From assembly GCF_009618275.1 (NCBI RefSeq), contig NZ_WIAD01000010.1, positions 56,894-120,893 on the forward strand: a DNA stretch of 64,000 nt. Reading direction: 5' to 3'. The translations under genes and the position numbers were made by a program. Of the stretch, positions 36,010 through 43,626 are shown one piece after another; position 1 is the stretch's first letter; every line of letters starts with the position of its first letter. Origin of the DNA: Roseimaritima sediminicola. Lineage in GTDB: Bacteria > Planctomycetota > Planctomycetia > Pirellulales > Pirellulaceae. The notes beneath the pieces were generated by a model. That model saw nothing but the letters and a program-made list of their open reading frames with translations, ran no database searches and was not told the origin of the DNA.

Positions 36010-36411
36010 ATGAAGTTCCATTCCTGTTGTGTACTGTTGGCCCTTTCCTGCTTCGCCGTCCTGGGTTGTGGACCGGGCGGATCGGAAGTGTCGGGCACCG
36101 TCCTGGTCGGCGATCAACCCGCACCCCGCGGCACCGTGAACCTCGACGGCGAAGAAGGCTCCTACCGCGGTGGGATCGGAGAAGACGGGACCTTCACGAT
36201 CGAGAACGTGCCCGAAGGATCCTATCAGGTCGCTGTCGCCGGGGTCCTGGACAAGGCCCCCGCCTCGGGAATGGGCGAGGACATGTACAACCAGTCGGGA
36301 CCACCGCCCAAAAGCCTGATCGATCCCAAGTACTCCAGCCCGACGACCTCGGGTCTGACCCTCACCGTTCCCAGTGACACCTACGACCTGACGCTGGACC
36401 AGGCCAACTAA
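36010..36411 (+). CDS. small lipoprotein with transthyretin/carboxypeptidase-regulatory-like fold
   Basis: 133 residues with lipobox AVLGC (MKFHSCCVLLALSCFAVLGC), then VSGTVLVGDQPAPRGTVNLDGEEGSYRGGIGEDGTFTIENVPEGSYQVAVAG, a beta-sandwich pattern like the carboxypeptidase regulatory or transthyretin fold. It is found in planctomycetes beside DUF1559 genes; here it follows one after a terminator. The ATG at 36010 fits the signal peptide, and the longer upstream frame overlaps the DUF1559 gene. Its stop TAA lies directly before a pair of family D hairpins. Confidence 0.85.
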   Translation: MKFHSCCVLLALSCFAVLGCGPGGSEVSGTVLVGDQPAPRGTVNLDGEEGSYRGGIGEDGTFTIENVPEGSYQVAVAGVLDKAPASGMGEDMYNQSGPPPKSLIDPKYSSPTTSGLTLTVPSDTYDLTLDQAN

Positions 36412-36414
36412 AGC

Positions 36415-36469
36415 AGCACGGCCGTCCCGGCCGTGAGAGAAACAAAGCAGCACGGCCGTCCCGGCCGTG
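36415..36469. repeat. family D hairpin, two copies
   Basis: CACGGCC-gtccc-GGCCGTG at 36417-36435 and 36451-36469, between the convergent lipoprotein and transglutaminase genes. They may end transcription from both sides, but no T run follows. Confidence 0.88.
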
Positions 36470-36472
36470 GGC

Positions 36473-38164
36473 TTACTGGGCCGACACGATTTCCAGTTCG
36501 ATCCGGCCGATCACGCTGAAGATCGGGTCCAGACATTCGTACTCGTTGCCGCTGGCCAGGTTCGTGGTCACCAGGGCGATGCGGCTGGCCGGAGCGAGCC
36601 CACCGAGTGTGGCATCGACCGGCAACCAGCCCTCGTCGACACGAGCGACGTTCCACATGTGGTACATCATCACCGCTTGGCCGTCGCGGGTGACGTAAGT
36701 CAATCCGGCCACCAAGCGGGTGGGGATTTCCATCCGCCGCAGGATCGCGGCCAGCAGCACGGCATGCTCGGTGCAGTCACCTTGCCCCTCGCGGGCGACC
36801 TGCGAAGCGGTGGCAAATCCTTGCGACAGGTCTTTACGGCGGATGTACTGGTGCACAAATCCGGTCGCCTGCAACACTTTCTCTCGCGGGCTTCGCTCCG
36901 GCCCCGCCTCGAGCGCTTGCACCATCCGGGCCAGCCGCGGGTCCTGATGGTCGATCACAGGCCCCGCCGCGGTGTCCGAGTCCTCGACCGGCGGCAGCGG
37001 CGCGTTGCGGTCCAGGCCCGCTCGGACGGTGATCAATAGGGACTGCTGGTCCTCGGCCGGTTGAAGCCTTTGACCCGCCGCCGGTTCCAGCCTCGGCACC
37101 GCTGCGCCCGCGGCCATCGTCAGACGAAAGGTCACCTGCGAGGCCTTCTCGGGCGAGGCCAAGGGAACACGACCGGTCAGGGGAATCGTGCCGATGTCCA
37201 GCACATCTTTGGTAGGCGAAGCGGTTGCCGTGGCCGTGGCCTGGTCGGTCCGATAAGCCGTCAGATCCATCGCCGGCGTGTAAGCTTTCAACGTGTGGCC
37301 TTGGGAGTCGATCCACAGGTAGGATTCCAATTCGGCTCCGCCGGCCAGTTGCAGCCGACTGTGAATCTCGGTCAACCGCTGAGACTGGCCGCCGAGCATC
37401 GGTACGGCCACTTCGGCCGTGGCCCGCAGATCGTAACGGCCGATGCGATACTGCACCGGCAACAGGGCTTCGATCCGCCGCCGCTGGCCCACCGCCAAGG
37501 GCTGCTGCCGCAGCGACTGCTGCACGCCCAACAGTCCCCAGTAGTGTTCCTTCCAGGCGATCGTGTCGGTGCTGCGTTCGTCGCCGCGAATCCGCTCCAT
37601 CCGCAGCTCTCCTTCGCTGCGGGTGCCCTCGACGCGCGTCACATCGGCTCCGCTGTGCGTTTCGGCTTCGAACGACTGCAGACGGCCTCGCGCGTCCTGC
37701 ACGCAGCGATGCGTGACCTGATTGACCAACGTTTCCTCCCCCCGCCGCAGCGTCATCCGGTCGTGCATGTGCAGCACCGTACCGCCGCCGGGCTGCGATT
37801 CGGCGCGGACGTGGGAATAACCGATGTGCTCGCCGGCCATGTAATACGCGTCCCACGCCTCCCAGGGCGTCCTCTGGCCAGCCTGCGGCCCGACGGGCTG
37901 CGGCCCCCCGGCCGCGTTGTTCGCCGCCTCGTCGGCCGGCAGGTCGTTTTGCTCGGCCGCAGCGCCGGCGACCGCTGCGTCCCCGCCGCGAACCGCCTCC
38001 GGCGGCGGCGCGGAGATCGCATCGAGTTCCTTCACCAAGGCGTCGTTGGTTTCGCCGGCGACCGGCGGCCTGGGCGGCGGGTCACAGCCGCCGGACAAGG
38101 TCACAGCCAGGGCCGCGTTCAAGCATAAAACCACGCGAAAACCAAGCGGAGAGCGACAGCACAT
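36473..38164 (-). CDS. transglutaminase-like lipoprotein
   Basis: 563 residues. Lipobox LSGGC after a hydrophobic signal (VVLCLNAALAVTLSGGC), a Pro/Ala-rich linker, a beta-rich middle of about 250 residues, and a C-terminal transglutaminase-like core with the triad Cys in GQGDCTEHAVLLAAILRRMEIPTRLVAGL, His in MMYHMWNVARV and Asp in WLPVDATLGG. It is anchored in the periplasm or membrane and is probably a protease or crosslinking enzyme on an unknown substrate. It is divergent from the hypothetical gene at 38420. Confidence 0.9.
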   Translation of the reverse strand: MCCRSPLGFRVVLCLNAALAVTLSGGCDPPPRPPVAGETNDALVKELDAISAPPPEAVRGGDAAVAGAAAEQNDLPADEAANNAAGGPQPVGPQAGQRTPWEAWDAYYMAGEHIGYSHVRAESQPGGGTVLHMHDRMTLRRGEETLVNQVTHRCVQDARGRLQSFEAETHSGADVTRVEGTRSEGELRMERIRGDERSTDTIAWKEHYWGLLGVQQSLRQQPLAVGQRRRIEALLPVQYRIGRYDLRATAEVAVPMLGGQSQRLTEIHSRLQLAGGAELESYLWIDSQGHTLKAYTPAMDLTAYRTDQATATATASPTKDVLDIGTIPLTGRVPLASPEKASQVTFRLTMAAGAAVPRLEPAAGQRLQPAEDQQSLLITVRAGLDRNAPLPPVEDSDTAAGPVIDHQDPRLARMVQALEAGPERSPREKVLQATGFVHQYIRRKDLSQGFATASQVAREGQGDCTEHAVLLAAILRRMEIPTRLVAGLTYVTRDGQAVMMYHMWNVARVDEGWLPVDATLGGLAPASRIALVTTNLASGNEYECLDPIFSVIGRIELEIVSAQ

Positions 38165-38419
38165 CGGGCAACCAGCATCCGGGCGTTTGAAGAGAACAAA
38201 TCGAAACTTCGATGGCAGAGCCGTACCCGCCCGATTATATCGATCACGCCCGATATTGACGATTGCGTCGAGAATGCGGCCCAGAAATCCTCAGAATAAA
38301 CCCGAACCTTTCGCCGCGTCCGCAGTCGGGGCGCGGGGTGACCTAGCCTTCAAGCATACGGAGCACAAAGAGCCTTGGCCGTCATGGCCATTAACATTTA
38401 TCTAGTGAGACCAAAGCGA

Positions 38420-39112
38420 ATGGGCTTCCTGAAACGCATCCTCAGAAGTACCGGTCCCGAAGGCACCGCGGCAGCCGAACATGCCGACAGTTTCGGACGG
38501 TTGAGCGATGAAGAATTACAGACGCATATGGGCATCGATCGCTACGACGCATTCGATCTGACCGCGGCGATCCGTCCTTCCTACGACCTGCAGATCATCC
38601 CCCGGCAGGGCTTCCGTCACGATGAATATCGCGACGATGCCAGCGGGGCGGTCGTCCCCGTCCTGATGGCTTCGGCCACGCGGAACATCCTGATGGATCT
38701 GTTCCTCGACCTGATCGATCCGCTCGGACCGGTCGTCGACGTGGTGCTGGAAACCAGCCATCACGCCACCGGCGGACACCAGGACCTGTACCGCGAGCAC
38801 ATCGACCTGCCGGTGCTGAAGAGCACGCTGCTGGAGTTCGAGGACATGCTGCTGAACGATGGCTGCACGGGCATTGCGATCGTCAATCCCCAGCGTCAAC
38901 AGGAAGTCCAGTTCGATGAGCACAAGATGCTGATCGCCTACGGTGCACCGCTCGATCGCTTCGAAAAAATCCTGATCGACGCCGACGTGTATCCCGATCC
39001 CAAGCTGCAGTTTCTGACCGAAGCCGAGCACGTGCACAGCAGCAGCGAACGCTACCTCCGCGAGTTCGATGTCCTCAAGTCACGCCTGGGGATGGATTCG
39101 GAGTGGTCGTAG
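38420..39112 (+). CDS. hypothetical protein, cytoplasmic
   Basis: 230 residues from ATG 38420 (38375 is an alternative). No signal peptide or membrane helix. Recognisable stretches are SFGRLSDEELQTHMGIDRYDAFDLTAAIRPSYDLQI, VLETSHHATGGHQDLYREHIDLPVLKSTLLEFEDMLLNDGCTGIAIVN and DEHKMLIAYGAPL, which look like a conserved alpha/beta protein. I do not recognise the family. Its base composition matches its neighbours and the frame is clean, so it is probably real. Confidence 0.72.
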   Translation: MGFLKRILRSTGPEGTAAAEHADSFGRLSDEELQTHMGIDRYDAFDLTAAIRPSYDLQIIPRQGFRHDEYRDDASGAVVPVLMASATRNILMDLFLDLIDPLGPVVDVVLETSHHATGGHQDLYREHIDLPVLKSTLLEFEDMLLNDGCTGIAIVNPQRQQEVQFDEHKMLIAYGAPLDRFEKILIDADVYPDPKLQFLTEAEHVHSSSERYLREFDVLKSRLGMDSEWS

Positions 39113-39135
39113 GCGGTCGTTGGTTGACCCGGCCG

Positions 39136-39159
39136 TAGCCGAACTCGCCAGAGTTTGGG
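39136..39159 (+). repeat. family B hairpin, AACTC/GAGTT variant
   Basis: GTAG then CCGAACTC-gcca-GAGTTTGG, 23 bases after the hypothetical gene stop. The stem differs from the main form by paired changes. Confidence 0.9.
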
Positions 39160-39194
39160 CGTTGCTCGTGGGCGGGGCCCGCAACCGTAGAGGC

Positions 39195-39612
39195 GTCAAT
39201 TGCAAATTGCAAATTGCAAAATCTCAATTTCAAATTTGCTGACTCTAACGGAATCTATGTATGAGAAGAATCGTTTTCTCCCCTCTCCCCCGAAGCCTGG
39301 CGAGCCTAAGCGAGCCAGGCTTCGGGGGAGAGGGGTTGGGGGTGAGGGGGACCAGCAGAGCAGCACCACTTCCGTATTTCACTGCGGTGCGGGAATCGGA
39401 AAGGCGTACGCAAACAGTCATTGCGTTGCACCCGAGCCCCCTCACCCCCGGCCCCTCTCCCACCACTGCTTCACTCGCTGACGCTCGCGGCGCAGCGGGG
39501 GAGAGGGGAGAAAACTTTGTCTTCTACCGCTCTGAGCCATACATAGAATCCGTCAGAGTCAGTCAATTTCAAATTTGCAATGTTCAATTTGCAATTTGCA
39601 ATTTGCAATCCC
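39195..39612. repeat. nested palindrome, about 420 bases
   Basis: The outer arms are runs of AAATTGCAA (39195-39240) and its complement (39570-39610). Inside them GACTCTAACGGAATCTATGTATGAG pairs with the stretch near 39541-39561, then GTTTTCTCCCCTCTCCCCC with GGGGGAGAGGGGAGAAAAC, then a smaller hairpin AGCCTGGC ... GCCAGGCT and a C-rich/G-rich pair. No gene is seen within it; it is a multi-level inverted repeat, perhaps a miniature non-autonomous mobile element. Confidence 0.88.
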
Positions 39613-39672
39613 CACGCCCACCAAGGCCGAGCGACTTCAAGTCTCAGGGCGCAAGCTCAAATCTTTCCCTTC

Positions 39673-39696
39673 CCAAAGTCTGGCGACTTCGGCTAC
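39673..39696 (-). repeat. family B hairpin supplying the nadD stop codon
   Basis: On the minus strand GTAGCCGAAGTC-gcca-GACTTTGG; bases 39693-39695 are the TAG stop of nadD. Confidence 0.92.
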
Positions 39697-40310
39697 GGGC
39701 CGGTGGGCCGATATAAGCGGTGCGAGTCGATATACGCTTCGACCGCTCGTGGGGTTTGAAACCGGATCGTACGGCCCTCGGCGACGCGCCGCCGCAGATC
39801 GCTGCTGGACATCTCGATCAGGGGCATGCGGATCTCGGCCGCTCGGCACCGGGCGATCGTCTCGGCATCGGCTAGCGACGCCAACACGCCATAGTCCAGC
39901 GGCGGCTGGCCTCCTCGCCGCACCACCGCCAGGGTGGCCAGTCGCAGCAGCCGCTCGGGCCGATGCCACTGTGGCAGCGACGCCAGCGAGTCGGCTCCGA
40001 CAACTAAAAACCACTCGGCCGACGGCTCCCCGTCGCGCAGCTCCTGCAGCGTATCGACGGTGTAGCTGACGCCGCCGCGGCGCAGTTCGCGATCGTCGAC
40101 GACCAGACAGTCGGTCCCGCCGGTGGCCAAGCGCAGCATCTCCAGCCGCTCGGAGGCCGCCGCGTGGGTTCCGGGCGGTTTCAGCGGCGACTGGGCGGCC
40201 GGGATCATGCGGACGTGATCCAGATGCAACTGCTCCCAGGCCCGCAGGGCGATCAACAAGTGTCCGTGGTGCACCGGATCAAAAGAGCCGCCGAAAATGC
40301 CGATTCGCAT
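39693..40310 (-). CDS. nadD: nicotinate-nucleotide adenylyltransferase
   Basis: 205 residues from ATG 40310, beginning MRIGIFGGSFDPVHHGHLLIAL, the nucleotidyltransferase (T/H)xGH motif. Further signs are IPAAQSPLKP, GGVSYTVDTLQEL, FLVVGADSLASLPQW and the C-terminal MSSSDLRRRVAEG. It makes nicotinic acid adenine dinucleotide in NAD synthesis. The 24 upstream in-frame codons are excluded by the family start. The stop TAG lies inside a family B hairpin, so the final residues (YRPTGP) run up to repeat sequence. It is divergent from priA. Confidence 0.95.
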   Translation of the reverse strand: MRIGIFGGSFDPVHHGHLLIALRAWEQLHLDHVRMIPAAQSPLKPPGTHAAASERLEMLRLATGGTDCLVVDDRELRRGGVSYTVDTLQELRDGEPSAEWFLVVGADSLASLPQWHRPERLLRLATLAVVRRGGQPPLDYGVLASLADAETIARCRAAEIRMPLIEMSSSDLRRRVAEGRTIRFQTPRAVEAYIDSHRLYRPTGP

Positions 40311-40413
40311 GGTTTGAGCCGATTGCGCAAAAGGTGAAAGGACCAGACGTGTCACGCCCGGCGGCGATACTGATCGCTGCACAGGGACTTCACTTGTTCA
40401 GGATCCGGCGGAT

Positions 40414-42801
40414 ATGTTGTCACATAGCCAAGACGTTCAACACCCCACGTTCTCACCACTGGAAGCGTTACCGATCATGCCTTCCGGGCCCCCTCAGTCC
40501 GACGACGACGAGCGTCAGGCGGAGCTGTTCGACACCCAGCCACCGCCCTGGGAGTTGGTCGCGGAGAACGAAACCGAAGCGGCTGCGGTGGTGTTTTCGG
40601 AAAACCCGTTTGGCCCTTTTCACTACAAAATCCCCGCCGAATTACTGGGCGTCGTGCGGCCGGGAATGCGGCTGCGAGTTCCGCTGGGCAAGGGAAACCG
40701 CGCGGTCGTCGGCTGGTGTGTCGCCGTGGAAACCACCAATGTGCCGCCGCGCAGCCTGAAGGACATCCTCGAACCCTGCGACGAGGAACCGCTGTGCGAC
40801 GACAAACTGATCAAGCTGGTGCTGTGGATGAGTCACTACTACCAGGCGCCGGCGGGCCAGGTCTTTGATGCGTTGATTCCGGCCGGGGTGCGAGCCGGCG
40901 CGGGAACGCGTCAGCAGATCTTCCTCACTCCCTCCGCCCGGGCTCTGGACGACGCCCAGGTGGACCCGCTGCCGGCCAAACAGCGCAGCGCCCTGCGGCA
41001 CCTGATCGCCGCGGCGCGGCCACTGACCGCCGCCCAACTGGCCTCGCTGGCCGAGTGCACCGAGGCTCCGATCCGGCAGCTCCGCAAGAAAGGCTTCCTC
41101 GCCGCCCAGGCGCGGCGGGTGCTGACCGCCACCGGTCCGCTGCACTCGGTGCGCGACCGCAGCGCCGTGGAAATCCCGGAATTGACCGCACCGCAAGCCG
41201 CCGCACTGGCATCGATCACCGCCGCGATCGACAGCAACGCCCAGCGGACGCTGGTCCTGCACGGCGTGACCGGCAGCGGCAAAACCGAAGTCTACATCCA
41301 GGCCATCGAGGCGGTGGTGCGGCAGGGCAAACAGGCCATCGTGCTGGTGCCCGAAATCAGCCTGACGCCCCAGACCCGCCATCGCTTCCAGGATCGCTTC
41401 GACGACGTGGCGGTGCTGCACAGCCAGATGAGCGGCGTCGAACGGCACTTTCACTGGCAACGCATTCGCAGCGGTCAGGTGCAGGTCGTCGTCGGCGCTC
41501 GCAGCGCCGTGTTCGCCCCGCTGCCGAACCTGGGCTTGATCGTCCTGGACGAGGAACACGACGCCTCGTTCAAACAGGATTCGGTGCCTCGCTACCACGC
41601 CCGCCGGGTGGCCTTTGTGCGCAGCCAGATCGAGAACATCCCGCTGGTGCTGGGCAGCGCCACGCCGTCGCTGGAAACCTGGTACGCCACCGAAACCGGG
41701 CACGCGGAATTAATTCAGTTGAACCAGCGGATCGCGGGCCGACCGATGCCGCACGTGCAACTGGTCGACCTCCGCACCCCCGGCGAACGCGTCGGTGGCG
41801 GAGCGATCAGCCGTCCCCTGCACAACGCCGTCCGCGAAACCCTGGCCGAACAGGGACAGGTGATTTTGCTGCTGAACCGCCGCGGGTTTGCCACCACGAT
41901 CCAGTGCCCCTCCTGCGGCCACGTGGTTGCGTGCCCGGAATGCGACATGCCGCTGACGCACCACCGCGACGGCGGCAAAGCGGTCTGCCACTACTGCGAT
42001 TACCAGATCCCCACCCCGCCCTGGTGCCCGGTCTGCAAGTTCGACGGCATCCGCTACAGCGGCCTGGGCACCCAGCGTTTGGAGGTCGAAGTCAAAGCCA
42101 GGTTCCCCGACGCCAAGATCGCGCGGATGGACAGCGACACGATGCGGCGGCCGGGCAGCCACGAACGAGTGCTCGGCCAATTTCGCAGCGGCGAACTGCA
42201 GATTCTGCTCGGCACCCAGATGATCGCCAAAGGGTTGGACTTTCCCAACGTGCTGTTGGTGGGCGTGATCAACGCCGACAGTGCCCTGCACTTCCCGGAT
42301 TTCCGGGCCGCCGAGCGGACGTTCCAGTTGGTCACCCAGGTGGCCGGCCGCACCGGTCGCGGCAACCGTGGCGGCCGTGTGATCGTACAAACGTTTACGC
42401 CGGAGCACCCGGCGATCCAGGCCGCATCCCAACACGACTACCACCGCTTCGCCGAAACCGAAATGCTGCAGCGGCGCAAGTACGCCTACCCGCCGCTGGG
42501 CAGCGTGGCCCGGATCATCATCCGCGGACCGCTGGAAGAGACGACCGAAGCGTTTGCCGATACGATCGTCGAGCGGCTGGAGCTGAGCCGAGACAAATTA
42601 AAGTCCGAGGTTCGGATTCTGGGGCCGGCGCCGCCGCCGATCGCCAAGCTCCGCGGCAAGTACCGCTTTCACATCCTGCTGCAAGCCGCCGATGCGACGA
42701 GCCTGGGCGAAACCATTCGCCGCGCGGTCGACAATCTGAAACCCGCCGGCAAAGAAGACATCCAGTTCGTCATCGACATCGATCCGCTGGACATGCTTTA
42801 G
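40414..42801 (+). CDS. priA: primosomal protein N' (replication restart helicase)
   Basis: 795 residues, or 774 if the ATG at 40477 is used. N-terminal DNA-binding region (FGPFHYKIPAELLGVVRPGMRLRVPLGKGNR), helicase motif I GVTGSGKTEVYIQAIE, motif II LDEEHD, EISLTPQTRHRFQDRF, GSATPSLET, the zinc-binding cysteines CPSCGHVVACPEC ... CHYCDYQ ... CPVCK, and motifs V-VI (LGTQMIAKGLDFPNVLLVG, QVAGRTGRG). All parts are present. It reloads the replisome at stalled forks. The stop TAG begins a family D hairpin. Confidence 0.96.
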   Translation: MLSHSQDVQHPTFSPLEALPIMPSGPPQSDDDERQAELFDTQPPPWELVAENETEAAAVVFSENPFGPFHYKIPAELLGVVRPGMRLRVPLGKGNRAVVGWCVAVETTNVPPRSLKDILEPCDEEPLCDDKLIKLVLWMSHYYQAPAGQVFDALIPAGVRAGAGTRQQIFLTPSARALDDAQVDPLPAKQRSALRHLIAAARPLTAAQLASLAECTEAPIRQLRKKGFLAAQARRVLTATGPLHSVRDRSAVEIPELTAPQAAALASITAAIDSNAQRTLVLHGVTGSGKTEVYIQAIEAVVRQGKQAIVLVPEISLTPQTRHRFQDRFDDVAVLHSQMSGVERHFHWQRIRSGQVQVVVGARSAVFAPLPNLGLIVLDEEHDASFKQDSVPRYHARRVAFVRSQIENIPLVLGSATPSLETWYATETGHAELIQLNQRIAGRPMPHVQLVDLRTPGERVGGGAISRPLHNAVRETLAEQGQVILLLNRRGFATTIQCPSCGHVVACPECDMPLTHHRDGGKAVCHYCDYQIPTPPWCPVCKFDGIRYSGLGTQRLEVEVKARFPDAKIARMDSDTMRRPGSHERVLGQFRSGELQILLGTQMIAKGLDFPNVLLVGVINADSALHFPDFRAAERTFQLVTQVAGRTGRGNRGGRVIVQTFTPEHPAIQAASQHDYHRFAETEMLQRRKYAYPPLGSVARIIIRGPLEETTEAFADTIVERLELSRDKLKSEVRILGPAPPPIAKLRGKYRFHILLQAADATSLGETIRRAVDNLKPAGKEDIQFVIDIDPLDML

Positions 42802-42823
42802 TAGCACGGCTCTCCGAGCCGTG
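42802..42823 (+). repeat. family D hairpin, covariant form, adjoining the priA stop
   Basis: TAGCACGGCT-ctccg-AGCCGTG. Compared with CACGGCC/GGCCGTG elsewhere, a C-G pair has become T-A. The priA stop (42799-42801) is the first TAG of the TAGTAGCACGGC form. Confidence 0.88.
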
Positions 42824-42851
42824 ACGGACCTCGCGCGTACCAGCAGCGGAA

Positions 42852-43313
42852 CTACAAACCACCGATTCCCACCAGAATCGCCGTACAGATCGCGACGCCA
42901 GCGATTATCACAGCGACGCCAACGCCGACCGACAACCCGAAGTTGATCAACATGTCGGACCACCACGCGTGGCGGCAGGGACGCAGCAGGAACAGCAGCG
43001 GGGCGGGAAAGAAGGGCGACATCAGAATCAACGCGACGAACAGCGGCGCTCCCTGCGCCAGCCAGACAAAGAATCCCAGCATCACCAACACGCCGATCGT
43101 AATGCCCAAGACCCGATTGACATCCTGACTGTGCTGGTTGATCTCGCCTCGAACCTTGGGCAACTGCTCGGGTACCGTCACGCTGCCGACCGGTTGGTAG
43201 GGATTGACCAACTCACCCGAACCGACCTCCCCCGAACCGACCTCACCCGAACCGGCGCCGATATCGGCAGGCCCCCTCGCCTCATCTTGCCGGGGTGAAT
43301 TTGGATCAGACAT
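42852..43313 (-). CDS. small hypothetical membrane protein
   Basis: 153 residues. An N-terminal hydrophilic region contains a three-unit GSGEV repeat and PVNPYQPV-like text (LVNPYQPVGSV), then two or three hydrophobic segments: VLGITIGVLVMLGFFVWLAQGAPLFVALILMSPFFPAPLLF and LSVGVGVAVIIAGVAICTAILVGIGGL. NPYQP-type N termini are common in small planctomycete membrane proteins of unknown role. It converges with priA (50 bases) and is divergent from the cytochrome gene. Confidence 0.75.
   Translation of the reverse strand: MSDPNSPRQDEARGPADIGAGSGEVGSGEVGSGELVNPYQPVGSVTVPEQLPKVRGEINQHSQDVNRVLGITIGVLVMLGFFVWLAQGAPLFVALILMSPFFPAPLLFLLRPCRHAWWSDMLINFGLSVGVGVAVIIAGVAICTAILVGIGGL
43213..43257 (-). repeat. 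15-bp in-frame tandem repeat (GSGEV)
   Basis: Three 15-base units near the N terminus of the small membrane protein, differing at one or two bases. Confidence 0.88.
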
Positions 43314-43626
43314 CGTCGCGAGCCCTCCTGGAAGCTCGTCGCGCGACGGTCACTCGCCGCACGCGATGGCTGAGCAGTCACATGCGGCGACGACCGAGGA
43401 CGAGAAAAACGGTAGTGTTCAACCTACCCCTCGCCAACACCCGAGACAATATCGCGTCCCCCCCCCGCAGCGGCTCATCGCCGGACTTTGGCTCCCAATC
43501 CAAACTACCGCGGTTTTTCCATCGACTCGCCTCCGTCCACGATTGCGTTTAAACTGGACACCCCATCCATTTCCCTGCCTCGGTTGCGGATTCTTTCGTC
43601 TCGATCCGCTCCCGCCTCTCTGCTGC
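43314..43626. other. 313-base divergent promoter region
   Basis: Lies between the small membrane protein (leftward) and the cytochrome gene (rightward). The plus-strand frame is open here but translates to low-complexity, Pro/Arg-rich residues without domain signals. It contains a run of C near 43450. No hairpin family copy was noticed. Confidence 0.5.
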
